A DNA stretch of 64,000 bases from Acrocarpospora phusangensis (GCF_016862995.1 NZ_BOOA01000009.1:62001-126000); one strand, 5' to 3'; positions 33,161 to 42,911 are shown, counted from the stretch's first letter. Notes: a model not told the origin generated them from the letters alone. Program-made: numbers and translations.

Positions 33161-33303
33161 ATTTGCTTGCGTGCGCAAATATTTGAGTCCATACTGAAGT
33201 CGCCGACGGAGGCGAACGTCGCAGAACACCGCGATGACTCGACATCGCCAGGCCCGCCTACGGTCTCTCTGCGGCGGGATAAGTATTTCTACACGCAAAT
33301 ATC
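33161..33303. promoter_or_regulatory. GCAAATAT repeats, candidate MarR operators
   Basis: ATTTGC (33161-33166) and GCAAAT (33175-33180) form an inverted repeat, and the sequence CGCAAATATTT recurs as CGCAAATATCT at 33294-33304 next to the start of the MBL gene. These A+T-rich motifs stand out in G+C-rich spacer DNA between the MarR and MBL genes. Confidence 0.4.
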
Positions 33304-33315
33304 TTGGAGGATGCC

Positions 33316-34407
33316 ATGACGTCTTCGCGCGACTTAAACCGTCGTAACTTTCTACGCCAAGCCTCCACGGTCGCAGCCGTCCCGGCCGCGGCCAGTCTGC
33401 TGGCCCTCAACTCGCCCGGCGCGGCCCACGCCGTCCCGAAGAGCGCGGCGACGGGCACTCTGCCGGACTACGCGCCCATCCCGGCCAGCGCGTTCGGTCC
33501 CGCCGTCAACCAGGCCGGATACTACGTCGGCCACGTACGCGGCAACCTGTACTGGGTCACCGACGGCTTCTACCAGGCCATGTTCCTGACCACCACCGAC
33601 GGCGTGGTCATGGTCGACGCCCCGCCCACCATCGGCCGGAACCTCCTGCGGGCCATCGAAGAAGTCACCACGGCCCGCAACCGGCCGAGCCGCGTGACCC
33701 ACCTGATCTACTCACATTCGCACGCGGACCACATCGGCGCCGCATCGATCTTCGGCCGCGGCGTTACCCGCATCGCCCACTCCGAGACCAAGCGCCTTCT
33801 CAAGTCCGCCCGGGACAACAACCGCCCCCTCCCGACCATCACGTTCAGCGAAAGCTATGACCTGCGCGTAGGCGGCGAGCGGCTGCACCTGTCGTACCAC
33901 GGCCCCAACCACAGTCCCGACAACATCTTCATCCACGTTCCATCCGCCGCCACGCTGATGGTCGTCGACGTCATCTTCCCCGGCTGGGCACCGTTCAAGA
34001 ACCTCGCCGAATCGCAGGACATCCCCGCGTGGATCGCCACCCACGACACCGTCCTCGCCTCTCCCTGGCAAACCCTGATCGGAGGCCATCTCGGCCGCCT
34101 CGGCACCCGCGCCGACGTCACCCTGCAACGCGCCTACGTACACGACCTCGCCATCAGCACCCGCGACACCCTCAACACCCTCGACCCCACACCGTTCTTC
34201 ACCAAGTACGGCCCCACCGGCAACGCCTGGGCCATCTTCAAGTCCTACCTCGACACCGCCGCCGAACAGGCCGCCGCTCCCGTCATCGCCAAGTACACCG
34301 GCCAACTCGCCGCAGCCGACGTTTTCACCCCCGCGAACGCGGCGACGATGGTCAACTCCACACGAATCGACGCCGGCATCCTCGGCCCGTTCGGCATTCA
34401 CCCCTAA
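33316..34407 (+). CDS. Tat-exported MBL-fold hydrolase
   Basis: 363 residues. A twin-arginine signal (LNRRNFLRQASTVAAVPAAA, cleavage after AAHA) directs the folded protein out of the cytoplasm. The mature enzyme has SHSHADHIG as the zinc motif, HGPNHSPDNIFIHVP and VVDVIFPGW, plus IGGHLGRLGT for the last His ligand. The pattern resembles secreted quinol or lactone hydrolases; the substrate is unknown. TTGGAGG sets ATG 33316. Likely controlled by the preceding MarR protein. Confidence 0.9.
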   Translation: MTSSRDLNRRNFLRQASTVAAVPAAASLLALNSPGAAHAVPKSAATGTLPDYAPIPASAFGPAVNQAGYYVGHVRGNLYWVTDGFYQAMFLTTTDGVVMVDAPPTIGRNLLRAIEEVTTARNRPSRVTHLIYSHSHADHIGAASIFGRGVTRIAHSETKRLLKSARDNNRPLPTITFSESYDLRVGGERLHLSYHGPNHSPDNIFIHVPSAATLMVVDVIFPGWAPFKNLAESQDIPAWIATHDTVLASPWQTLIGGHLGRLGTRADVTLQRAYVHDLAISTRDTLNTLDPTPFFTKYGPTGNAWAIFKSYLDTAAEQAAAPVIAKYTGQLAAADVFTPANAATMVNSTRIDAGILGPFGIHP

Positions 34408-34483
34408 CCAGGCCAAGAAGCCAGCGCACGAGGATCATCCGGGAGCCACGACCGATGAAGCGCTCGGCTGGTGGTCGTAGGCG

Positions 34484-35641
34484 TTAGTGGATGGCGCGGA
34501 GGTCGATGACGATCAGTTTGTTGTTGAGGGAGTAGGAGTACAGGTCGCTGTGGTGGGTGAGGGTGTGGCGGGCGAGGCCGGTTGGGGTGTCGCGGTGGCC
34601 AACGAGGCCGGTTTCGCCGGTTTGCAGGTCGACCAGTACGACGGCCAGGGCTTTGCGGTCTTTTCCGTGCATGCGTAGGACGGAGAAGCGGTCCTGGGCG
34701 ATGGTGGCGCTGGCGGTGTCCATGGATGGGAGGCTGCGCTGGGCGGAACCGTCTCTTGACTGGGTGATTCCGTCCTTGTCGCCGGGGAGTGGGCCCATGC
34801 AGCGGGTGAGGCCGCAGGTCCAGGATTGGGTGTCCGGGGGGACGGCGGCGGTTCTGGTTTCGCCGGTTTCGACGTTCAGTAGTTTGCCGAAGACGGGGGC
34901 GGGGGCCTCTCGCTTGGGTCTGCCGAAGAGGTCGGGCTTGCCTATCCAGGGGTAGGAGAGCAGGTGGTATCCGGCGGTTTCGGGGACGGGGGCCGGAGGG
35001 GTGTCGCCGGTCAGGGGGAGTCGCCAGAGGCCGGCGTTCGTGGTGGACCAGTAGATGTTGTCGCCTGCGACGGACAGTCCTTCGAAGGAGTCCGTGCTGA
35101 CCAGGGCCGACGACGATGTGAGTAGCTCCGGGTCGTCGACGGGTCCGCCGGATGGTGTGCTCGCGCGCAGGGTCGCTTCGCCGCCGGTGATCGGGGCGGT
35201 CCAGATGTCGGTCACCTGGCCGGCGCTCTCGTTTCGTGTCGTACGCCAGACGATGGTCGCGGAGCCGACGGCGATGTCGGTGAAGGGGTTCTTGAGCCGG
35301 GTGGCGAGGTGGACCAGTTCTTTCACTTCGCCGGTACGCAGGTCGTACGAGGCCAGGAGGAGGGCTTTGGTCGATCCGGTTTGGATCAGCATTCTGTGCT
35401 GGTCCAGGAAGAGGATCGGCTGGTACTTCCCGTTCGGGAGTTCGAGAGGGAGTTCGTGGACCGCTTCCGGCCAGACGTTCTCCGGTGGCGGAGGTAAAGC
35501 GGCGGCGGTCGGGGATGGGGCGGGTGTGCGTTCCAGAAGTCCCGGAAGGATCAGTGACGACGCGACCAGGGCGACGGTTGCCGCTGCGGCGGCACCCAGA
35601 AGCAGGGGTCGGCGACTGCTGCGCGCTGGTGCTTCATCCAT
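34484..35641 (-). CDS. membrane-anchored beta-propeller-like protein
   Basis: 385 residues. A short cytoplasmic N-terminus (MDEAPARSSRRP) is followed by one membrane helix (LLLGAAAAATVALVASSLIL), a Pro-rich linker and an extracytoplasmic region of WD40/propeller-like strand repeats (MLIQTGSTKALLLASYDLRTGEVKELVH, NIYWSTTNAGLWRLPLTG). No catalytic motif. The layout resembles C-terminal sensor regions of actinomycete anti-sigma or kinase-linked proteins without their partner. CTCCGGGGAAGC supports ATG 35641. Function unknown. Confidence 0.65.
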   Translation of the reverse strand: MDEAPARSSRRPLLLGAAAAATVALVASSLILPGLLERTPAPSPTAAALPPPPENVWPEAVHELPLELPNGKYQPILFLDQHRMLIQTGSTKALLLASYDLRTGEVKELVHLATRLKNPFTDIAVGSATIVWRTTRNESAGQVTDIWTAPITGGEATLRASTPSGGPVDDPELLTSSSALVSTDSFEGLSVAGDNIYWSTTNAGLWRLPLTGDTPPAPVPETAGYHLLSYPWIGKPDLFGRPKREAPAPVFGKLLNVETGETRTAAVPPDTQSWTCGLTRCMGPLPGDKDGITQSRDGSAQRSLPSMDTASATIAQDRFSVLRMHGKDRKALAVVLVDLQTGETGLVGHRDTPTGLARHTLTHHSDLYSYSLNNKLIVIDLRAIH

Positions 35642-35787
35642 TGGCCGCTTCCCCGGAGGCTGATTGTCGTCAAGGGTCGTACCAGAACTTCTGCGTACCA
35701 GACCGTGTACGGCAGAGCGGGACAACATTATTGGTGAAATATCCGGCATGCGGACCTAAAACAGGAATTCGCTGGGCTCCTCCCCAC

Positions 35788-35829
35788 GTCAAACGGCCAC
35801 TCCCCCTGAGGGATAGTGGCCTGTTTGAC
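35788..35829 (-). terminator. hairpin downstream of hemerythrin gene
   Basis: GTCAAACGGCCACT (35788-35801) pairs with AGTGGCCTGTTTGAC (35815-35829) with one bulge. It lies 6 bp beyond the hemerythrin stop on the minus strand; no T-run follows, so termination strength is uncertain. Confidence 0.55.
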
Positions 35830-35835
35830 TCCGTT

Positions 35836-36501
35836 TCAGCCGGCCGGTGCCGTCGCGACGAGGGCGTGGAGCGCGGCCGCGTCGTCGGCGCCGAGCACAC
35901 GGTCCCCGATGGCGAGGACGCCCTTCACCACGTCGGGCGGCGCCGTGGCCGCCATCCGCCTGACGAGCCCGGCCCTGGTCGGCCGGTCGAGCGACGGCAG
36001 CATCAGCTCCAGACTGATCGCCTGGATCTCCGGGGTCATCTCGGCCATGAATCCCGCGCGCGCCGCGGCGATCTCCTCGTCGGTGCAGCGTGCCCAGATG
36101 CGCGGCATCACCACGGTCTCCTCCTCGTGCAGATGCGGGAGGTAGCCCGCCACGAATCTGGCCAGATCGCGGTAGAAGCCGAGCCCGGCCGCCGGATCGG
36201 GCCGGGCGGCGAGCGTGTCGAAGCTCTCGGCCAGATGCTCCAGCAACTCCTCCTGGTCCACGTGCTGCTCGGCGATCGCCTCGGTGGCCTGGTGCTCGTA
36301 CGGATCGAGGACGCGCATGATGTGCCGCTCCTCGTGCTCGGTGTGCGACCGCAGCAGCGCCAGCAGGGGCCGCCATCGCGCCGCCAGCCGTTCGACGTCA
36401 CCGGCATCGGCCCAGTCGGTGGCCCCCGCCTGCATCGTGACCTCGAACAGGCCCCGGCGCAGGGCCTTGTGAATGTGGGTGAACAGGTCGTCCCGTTCCA
36501 T
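35836..36501 (-). CDS. hemerythrin-domain protein
   Basis: 221 residues. A four-helix HHE-type domain (5-150) has candidate diiron ligands in FTHIHKALRRGLFEV, SHTEHEERHIMRVL, AEQHVDQEELLEHL and LPHLHEEETVVMP. Such proteins sense or carry oxygen, iron or NO. The C-terminal 60 residues are helical (TRAGLVRRMAATAPPDVVKG). GAGAGAG precedes ATG 36501. Divergent from a LuxR-type regulator with 119 bp between starts, a likely regulatory pair. Confidence 0.85.
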   Translation of the reverse strand: MERDDLFTHIHKALRRGLFEVTMQAGATDWADAGDVERLAARWRPLLALLRSHTEHEERHIMRVLDPYEHQATEAIAEQHVDQEELLEHLAESFDTLAARPDPAAGLGFYRDLARFVAGYLPHLHEEETVVMPRIWARCTDEEIAAARAGFMAEMTPEIQAISLELMLPSLDRPTRAGLVRRMAATAPPDVVKGVLAIGDRVLGADDAAALHALVATAPAG

Positions 36502-36620
36502 GTGCGGCTCTCTCTCATCGATTCGGTCGGATGCCGAAAACGTACGAAGAGACCGCCGGTGAGCGGCATCCCATAAACACGGGGGTGGTGACACGGCCAC
36601 GTACGGGCGATCCTTCGGAT

Positions 36621-37721
36621 ATGGACCTGCACGAAAGCCTGCGCCGGCTCGCGGTCCGGGGCGGCGACCTCACCGAGATGCGTACGGGACTCGACCGGCT
36701 GCTGCGCCGCGCCATCGGGTACGACATCGCGGCGATCTCCACCGTCGATCCGGCCACCCTGCTGTGGACCAGTTGCTTCGTCACCGGGATCGGGCACGAA
36801 GGCGGCGCCGAGCGCGAGCGGATCATCTTCGATCTTGAGTTCCGCGACGCCGACCTCAACGGGTACGCCCGGCTGGCGAACGCCGCCGTACCTGTCGCGA
36901 GCCTGCACCAGGCCACCGGCGGCCGGATCACGGAGGCGGCACGGTACGAACCGCTCCTGCGCGAGCTCGGGGTACGCGACGAGGCCCGCGTGATGCTCCG
37001 ATCCCGCAACGGTTGCTGGGGATCGCTGACGCTCTACCGGTGCACGCCGTCCCCGCCGTTCGCAGCGGCCGAGCTCACGGCGCTGAGCGGAGCGGTCGCC
37101 CCCATCGCGGACCTGTTCCGGCTGACCCTGCTCCGCGCGGCTCTGGATGTCACCGAGGGGATCGAAGATCCTCCCGGAATGCTGCTCGTACGCTCCGGCG
37201 GGGAGGTCGAGACGATCAGCACCCAGGCGCGTACCTGGCTGGAGGCCATTGACGACCGCGGCCGGATCCCGAGTGTCGTCCGGTCCGTCGTGGCCGCCGC
37301 GCGGGCGGGGAACGGTCCGGCCACAGCGGCCCTGCCGGCTCGCGGCGGGCGGTGGGTGGTGCTGCACGGTTCGCCGATCGAGGGCTCCGCGGACCAGGTG
37401 GCTCTGATCATCGAAGGTGCCCGTCCCACGGTGCTCGGCCAGATCATCGCGAGAGCGTACGATCTGACCTCGCGCGAGCGGGAGGTGACGGCGCTGGCCG
37501 CGCAGGGGCGCAGCACCCGTCAGATGGCGTCGGTTCTCGGCATCTCGCCGTTCACGGTGCAGGACCATCTGAAGGCGGTCTTCGCCAAGACCGGGACACA
37601 CAGCCGGGGTGAGCTGGTGGCCTCGCTGCACACCCACCACTACGCTCCGCGCGTGGCGGCGGGGGCGGCGCCGAGCCCGTATGGCTGGTACCTCGACGAC
37701 GGTGTCCCTGCCGCCGGATGA
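36621..37721 (+). CDS. LuxR-family regulator with GAF-like domain
   Basis: 366 residues. A GAF-like sensory region covers about 20-170 (GYDIAAISTVDPATLLWTSC, ELGVRDEARVMLRSRNGCWG). The C-terminal LuxR HTH reads LTSREREVTALAAQGRSTRQ and MASVLGISPFTVQDHLKAVF. The ligand is unknown. ATG 36621 is used because the homology-like region begins there; the upstream in-frame DNA belongs to the divergent promoter. Probably controls the hemerythrin gene. Confidence 0.82.
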   Translation: MDLHESLRRLAVRGGDLTEMRTGLDRLLRRAIGYDIAAISTVDPATLLWTSCFVTGIGHEGGAERERIIFDLEFRDADLNGYARLANAAVPVASLHQATGGRITEAARYEPLLRELGVRDEARVMLRSRNGCWGSLTLYRCTPSPPFAAAELTALSGAVAPIADLFRLTLLRAALDVTEGIEDPPGMLLVRSGGEVETISTQARTWLEAIDDRGRIPSVVRSVVAAARAGNGPATAALPARGGRWVVLHGSPIEGSADQVALIIEGARPTVLGQIIARAYDLTSREREVTALAAQGRSTRQMASVLGISPFTVQDHLKAVFAKTGTHSRGELVASLHTHHYAPRVAAGAAPSPYGWYLDDGVPAAG

Positions 37722-37897
37722 ACGACGGTGGCCGTGGTGGGCCAGCGTCGGGACATTCGCACCAGTTTATCCCCGTAAATCGTGGATGAGGCGTATCTGT
37801 CGGATGCGTCACGTCTGCGATGGCGGCTCGCTCGTGCGCCACAATCAGGTCAGCGATGCGTCCTCAAGGCCGATCGTGGAGATCCGGGAGGATGGGC

Positions 37898-40651
37898 ATG
37901 GGTGTTGCCGGTCCCGAGGACGGTGGGCCCGCCCGGCAACGGCCGCTCGTGGGGCGCGATCAGGAACTGGACCGCCTGTTCGGCATGGTCGATCAGATCG
38001 CGACGCGTGGGGGCGCCCTCGTCGTACGAGGCGAGGCGGGTATCGGCAAGTCGGCGTTGCTGGAGGCGGCCGGGGAGCGGGCGCGCGGGCGCGGCGCGGC
38101 CGTGGTGACGGCGACGGGTACACAGTCCGAGGCACGCCTGGCCTTCGGCGGGCTTCACCAGCTGTTACTCCCCTTCCTTGATCGCGTACGCCACCGTCCG
38201 GATCCCCAGCGCAAGGCCCTCGACGTGGCGTTCGGGGTCACCGAGGGCGACGCGCCCGATCTCTTCCTGCTCGGCCTGGCCGCTCTCGGCGTGGTCACCG
38301 ATCGGGACGCGCAGGCACCGCTGCTGCTCGTGGTCGAGGACGCGCACTGGCTCGATCGCTCGTCGGCCGAGGTGCTGGCGTTCGTGGCGCGGCGTCTCGA
38401 AATGGAGCCGGTGATCCTTCTTTTCGCGGTACGCGACGGTGTGCCCAGCGCTCTCGACGAGTCCGGCCTCCCCGATCTCACCCTCGCCGGGCTGGATGCC
38501 GACGCGTCGCGCACGCTCATCGACGAGAACGGGGCTGGCCTGTCCGAGGACGTGAAAAGGCGGATTCTCGCGGAGGCGGCCGGCAATCCGCTGGCCCTGA
38601 TCGAGTTGCCCGCCGCGGCGGTCGATCTCGACGTGACCCGGGCCTGGGAGCCGCTGCCGTTGACGGCCCGGCTCGAGGCGACGTACGCGACGAGGCTCGC
38701 CGCTCTCGACGCCGACGTGCGCGCGCTGGTCCTGCTGGCGGCCCTCCACGACGGAGATCTCGCCGAACTGGAAGGACTCCTCGGCGTACGGTCGGGCGCC
38801 GACCACTGGGCGGTGGCCGCCGCGGCCGGCCTCGGAACACTCGAGGACGGCGAGTTCCGCTTCCGGCACCCGTTGATCAGGTCGGCCGTCTACCAGGCGG
38901 CGAGCGGCGAGCAGCGCAGGTCGGCGCACACCGCGCTCGCCCGGACGCTGGCCGGCAACCCGGACCGGTCGGTCTGGCACCGGGCGGCGGCCGCGCAGGG
39001 ACCGGACGAGGAGATCGCCTCGGCCCTCGCCGACGCGGCGGCTCGGGCGACGGACCGTGGTGGCCTCGACATCGCGCTCGCCGCGCTGGAGCGGGCGGCC
39101 GACCTGTCCGCCGATCCTCGGCTTCGCGCGCTGCGGCTCGCGCGGGCGGGCAATCTCGCGAACGAACTCGGCCGCTCGGCGGACGCGGTGCGGCTCCTTC
39201 GCGCGGCACTGCAGATCGGACGGCTTCCGGCACACGAGGCCGCGATGGCCGCATTCGATCTTGAGACCCTCACGCGGGCCTGGTCCGGCGCGTCCACGAT
39301 CCGGCGATTCGCGCGCATCGCCGAGGACTTCGCCGAGCGCGGGGACGGTCGGCGAGCCCTCGAAGCCCTCGGAGCGGTGTCGGTCCGGGCCTACTGGGAC
39401 CAGCTGGACGACAAGACGAGGCGGCACGTGTCGGTATTCGTCGAGCAACTCGCCGTCCCGGCCGACGATCCGCAGCGTCTGGCGGCGCTCGGACTCATCG
39501 ATCCGATCCGTCGAGGCCCGGAGGTCATCGCCAGGGTGGCGCGGATGTCGCCGACCGTTTTGCCCGGTCCGGATGAATCGATGGCCGTCGGCCGCGCCGC
39601 CATGGCCGTGTGGGCCGACAACCTCGCTCTTCCGTTCCTCCGCTCGGCTGTGGCCGGCTATCGGGCCGACGGCCGGCTGGCGCGGCTCGCCCAGTGCCTC
39701 ATGTACTCGGCCTGGGCTTACGTCAACTGCGGCGCGGTCCGCAACGCGATCACCAGCGCGGACGAGGCGGCGAGGCTGGCCGGGGAGGCGCGCCAGGTGC
39801 GTTTCGGGCGTGCCGCGAACCTGGCCCACGCCATCGCCGTCGCCGAACTCCGCGAGGAGGAGACGGCGGAGCATCTGATCGCCGATGCCGAGGCGGCGCT
39901 GCTGCCCATGGGCGCCAACCCGCAGCTCTCGTTGATCGCGTTCGCTCGCGGCCGGGCGGCGCTCGCGGCCGATCGGCCAGGCGAGGCGTACCATCACCTC
40001 GCCCGCATCTACGATCCCGCGGATGCTTCCTACCAGCCCTACGTCTGCGGTTGGGCGTTCGCCGACCTCGTGGACGCGGCCGTACGCGGCGACGGTGACC
40101 TTGACCTGGTTCGTGGTCTTCTGCGTGAGTGGCAGGGGATCGCGGTGGCCACGGGCGCGCCGCACCTTGAGGTCCAGGTCGTGTACGCGGCCGCGCTCCT
40201 GGCCGACGGCGAGGTCGCCGAGCGGCTGTTCCAGGCCGCGATGTCGAGGACCGCTGACTGGCCGTTCTACGCCGCCCGTACGCAGCTCGCGTACGGCGGG
40301 TGGCTGCGCCGGAATCGGCGAGGCGCGGAATCGCGTACACCGCTGCGCGAGGCGGGCCGGATCTTCGACGCGCTCGGACTGCTGTGCTTCGCCGATCGGG
40401 CGCGTCGCGAGCTGCGCGCGTCCGGTGAGCGTGCGCGTCGGCGTGTCCCCGCGGCGTGGGCGGAGCTGAGCCCCCAGGAGTTGCAGATCGCGCAGCTGGC
40501 GGCCGAGGGCCTGTCGAACCGTGACATCGGCGAACGGCTCTACCTCTCCCACCGTACGGTGAGCACGCACCTGCATCGGCTCTTCCCGAAGCTCGGCATC
40601 ACCTCGCGCGCACAGCTCCGCGACGCCCTCCAACCGCCGCACGGTTCGTAA
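37898..40651 (+). CDS. LAL-type (large ATP-binding LuxR) regulator
   Basis: 917 residues. An AAA/STAND ATPase lies at the N-terminus: PLVGRDQELDRLF, Walker A VRGEAGIGKSALLEAA (about 42-57) and Walker B LLLVVEDAHWLD. A long helical TPR-like middle follows, and the C-terminal LuxR HTH reads LSPQELQIAQLAAEGLSNRD and IGERLYLSHRTVSTHLHRLF. LAL proteins activate sugar-use or secondary-metabolite genes. CGGGAGG precedes the second of two ATGs (37898), which has better spacing than 37892. It is followed by the deleted hydrolase gene. Confidence 0.92.
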   Translation: MGVAGPEDGGPARQRPLVGRDQELDRLFGMVDQIATRGGALVVRGEAGIGKSALLEAAGERARGRGAAVVTATGTQSEARLAFGGLHQLLLPFLDRVRHRPDPQRKALDVAFGVTEGDAPDLFLLGLAALGVVTDRDAQAPLLLVVEDAHWLDRSSAEVLAFVARRLEMEPVILLFAVRDGVPSALDESGLPDLTLAGLDADASRTLIDENGAGLSEDVKRRILAEAAGNPLALIELPAAAVDLDVTRAWEPLPLTARLEATYATRLAALDADVRALVLLAALHDGDLAELEGLLGVRSGADHWAVAAAAGLGTLEDGEFRFRHPLIRSAVYQAASGEQRRSAHTALARTLAGNPDRSVWHRAAAAQGPDEEIASALADAAARATDRGGLDIALAALERAADLSADPRLRALRLARAGNLANELGRSADAVRLLRAALQIGRLPAHEAAMAAFDLETLTRAWSGASTIRRFARIAEDFAERGDGRRALEALGAVSVRAYWDQLDDKTRRHVSVFVEQLAVPADDPQRLAALGLIDPIRRGPEVIARVARMSPTVLPGPDESMAVGRAAMAVWADNLALPFLRSAVAGYRADGRLARLAQCLMYSAWAYVNCGAVRNAITSADEAARLAGEARQVRFGRAANLAHAIAVAELREEETAEHLIADAEAALLPMGANPQLSLIAFARGRAALAADRPGEAYHHLARIYDPADASYQPYVCGWAFADLVDAAVRGDGDLDLVRGLLREWQGIAVATGAPHLEVQVVYAAALLADGEVAERLFQAAMSRTADWPFYAARTQLAYGGWLRRNRRGAESRTPLREAGRIFDALGLLCFADRARRELRASGERARRRVPAAWAELSPQELQIAQLAAEGLSNRDIGERLYLSHRTVSTHLHRLFPKLGITSRAQLRDALQPPHGS

Positions 40652-40735
40652 CGACCGTCATGTGACGTACACGACGGTTCGGGCGGATGGCTAGCTTCGA
40701 GGCCATTCCTGTGACCTCGCGATAGGAGAGTGGTC

Positions 40736-41032
40736 ATGCCGCGGATCACCTTAGGAATGGAGAACAACGCCCCCATCGAGATCCACTACGAGGACCACGG
40801 CAGCGGCAAGCCCATCGTGATGGTGCACGGGTATCCGCTGGACGGGAACTCGTGGGAGCGCCAGGAGCGGGTGCTGCTGGCGGGGGCGCGCCTGCCGGCC
40901 CTGCTCGACGAGGTCAAGCTGGTCGCGATCGAGGGAGGCCCGCACGACATCGCCTGGACGCATCCGGACGAGGTGAACCTGGCCCTGCTCGAGTTCGTCG
41001 ACGCGCCCGCGGTCACCGGCCGTGCCCGCTGA
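40736..41032 (+). pseudogene. alpha/beta hydrolase with in-frame internal deletion
   Basis: 98 residues. The first 45 (PRITLGMENNAPIEIHYEDH, GSGKPIVMVHGYPLDGNSWE) and the last 50 (ARLPALLDEVKLVAIEGGPH, DIAWTHPDEVNLALLEFV) are the two ends of a non-haem haloperoxidase-like hydrolase of about 280 residues. The middle, including the GxSxG nucleophile, is absent; the join is at VLLAG/ARLPALL, near 40885. The catalytic His (GGPHDIAWTH) remains. The frame is intact with a good ribosome site (TAGGAGA), so a peptide may still be made, but it cannot be an active hydrolase. Confidence 0.75.
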
Positions 41033-41051
41033 GCCACGCGACTCCTGGGGC

Positions 41052-42044
41052 ATGCCGTACGAGCTTGTTCGCCGGGACGGAGCGCCGGACACGGTCGCGG
41101 GATGGAAGGCGGTGACCGACGGGCTTCTGACCAGTCAATGCTGCGCATTCCATCGCAACCTGGAGATCTCCTCACGCTACGCCTGGCTCTACACGCTCCA
41201 GCCCGCATGCTTCAAATGGGCCGGCATGGCCGCGATCGCCTCGCACCACGTCCGCCTCGCCCTCTTCCCGCTACGCCTGGACGCCGACCGAACGGGCTAT
41301 GTGGACATCCCGCGCAGCCTGGCCCGCCGGAGACTTCTCCTGACGCAGGACGTGAACACCATCCGGGAGACGAACAACGGCATCTTCGACGACATCTTCT
41401 GGGTTCATCTCGCGTACGCCACCGCCGACGACGGGATGGCACGCCTGCGCACCCTGCTGCGACCGGAGCACCACTACGCCCCCGTCCTCGCGGGCTTCGA
41501 GACGATCGACCGCGGACGCCGCATCCTCGAGGACGAAACCGCGTCCGCCGACGCCCGACGCTCGGCCGCCGACCTGATCTGGGACGGCAACATCCAACTC
41601 CTCGAGCACGAACAGCGCACCCTGGTGCAACCCCACTTCGACAACCTCTCCTGCGCCTTCGCCAGACTCGTCTCGCTCGGCGCCGCCACAAGCTTCGAGG
41701 TCCACGGCCTACGCCGAGAAGTCGTCTACTTCACATCCTTCTACCTCTACTCCGTCACACGAGCCATCCCCCACGCCCTACGCGCCCAACCCTGGCCGCG
41801 AATCACCCGCTACGACGACCGCTGGCACTGGCTCGTCACAAGCGTCGTCCCCCGCTTCCGCCGCTTCGACGCCGACCCGCGTTTGAGCGACACCAGCATG
41901 CAACGCATCCTGACCACAGCCCACGCCCTCGCATCAACCCCCTGCGTACCACCACAAACAGAAACCCCACACCGAACGCCCCGCACCCAGGCCCCACGCC
42001 GCCCATTCGGCCTACCCCTCCCCAGACAATCCCGCCGCCGCTAG
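41052..42044 (+). CDS. conserved hypothetical protein (DUF2515-like)
   Basis: 330 residues, soluble, mostly helical. LTSQCCAFHRNLEISSRYAW, PACFKWAGMAAIASHHVRLA and TRETNNGIFDDIFWVHLAYA-like stretches are strongly patterned and look conserved; I associate them loosely with the DUF2515 group. The C-terminal 40 residues are Pro/Arg/Thr rich and probably disordered. ATG 41052 is used; GTG 41022 would overlap the preceding pseudogene. The dense His/Trp/Cys content hints at an enzyme, but no catalytic motif is recognised. Confidence 0.55.
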   Translation: MPYELVRRDGAPDTVAGWKAVTDGLLTSQCCAFHRNLEISSRYAWLYTLQPACFKWAGMAAIASHHVRLALFPLRLDADRTGYVDIPRSLARRRLLLTQDVNTIRETNNGIFDDIFWVHLAYATADDGMARLRTLLRPEHHYAPVLAGFETIDRGRRILEDETASADARRSAADLIWDGNIQLLEHEQRTLVQPHFDNLSCAFARLVSLGAATSFEVHGLRREVVYFTSFYLYSVTRAIPHALRAQPWPRITRYDDRWHWLVTSVVPRFRRFDADPRLSDTSMQRILTTAHALASTPCVPPQTETPHRTPRTQAPRRPFGLPLPRQSRRR

Positions 42045-42071
42045 CCTGCCTGGTGATCAGCGCGGGATCAT

Positions 42072-42680
42072 TCAGGTGGGATGGGTCTTTCGGCTTCGAG
42101 TCCATCGGATGTACCAGTCGAGGAAGGGGACCGGCTCTGTCCATCCGCTGTGTGGGAAACCCCAGCGATCATGATTGAGCCAGGGGGCGGACGGCCACCA
42201 GTACATGGCCTCGGCCCAGCCCATCTCCGTCATCCACACTGTGCCGGCCAGGTCGCCGTTCATCGCAAGCATGCTGATCCAGGTGCAGCCATGGCCGCAG
42301 AGGAACATGGTCCCGGGCATCGGTTTGTCGAACCAGAGGATGGGCTCAGTGTCCTCCGCCGCGAGCTGTGGCAGACGGGCCACATCGTCGGGGCTGATCG
42401 GGAAGGGCGCTGACGCGGATACGGCGGCGTCGGGTTCCTCCGCGAACATTTGCTGTTCGCTCAGAGTCTCGTCGATGATCCAGTCCAGATTCAGCACCGG
42501 GCCGGGACGGACGCCGGGGCCGAAGCGGAGCAGGAATGACCGGAACTCCTCGGGCAGAGGCGCCCCTACGATGCCTTCGAGTGCCTGTACTTCTTTCTCG
42601 GACAGAGGCGCGATATCCGACAGGCTGGCGAACTGGGCGAGTTCGTCGCTCAGTTGCGCCAAGCTGACGTCTGATCGCAT
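42072..42680 (-). CDS. SMI1/KNR4-family protein
   Basis: 202 residues. APLSEKEVQALEGIVGAPLP, EEFRSFLLRFGPGVRPGPVL and EPILWFDKPMPGTMFLCGHG follow the SMI1/KNR4 pattern. Bacterial members are commonly immunity proteins against polymorphic toxins, but no toxin gene adjoins this one, so that role is only possible. GAGGAGCATGAC precedes ATG 42680. Convergent with the DUF2515-like gene. Confidence 0.82.
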   Translation of the reverse strand: MRSDVSLAQLSDELAQFASLSDIAPLSEKEVQALEGIVGAPLPEEFRSFLLRFGPGVRPGPVLNLDWIIDETLSEQQMFAEEPDAAVSASAPFPISPDDVARLPQLAAEDTEPILWFDKPMPGTMFLCGHGCTWISMLAMNGDLAGTVWMTEMGWAEAMYWWPSAPWLNHDRWGFPHSGWTEPVPFLDWYIRWTRSRKTHPT

Positions 42681-42911
42681 GTCATGCTCCTCGCGCTTTC
42701 TTCAGTGTCGATCCCCGCGCAGGATGAGGATGCTGGTATCGAGCAATCCTGCCCGTTGCCGTAGGCGCGGTCGTAAGGATCGTAGAGATCGTTGACGTGG
42801 TGATCCATGTCTTCGCGATGCTTCCTGTCGTCCAGGCGGGGCATCCCACGGGAAACGGTGGCGAACTCTGCCCTGGAGACAGCACGGCGTCGTCGGCGGA
42901 TGGGGCGTCAG

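Noticed and set aside
42650-42844. 64-residue minus-strand frame (MPRLDDRKHREDMDHHVNDL...) upstream of the SMI1 gene
   Set aside because: It overlaps the SMI1/KNR4 start, has no good ribosome site and no recognisable family; a toxin remnant could not be shown.
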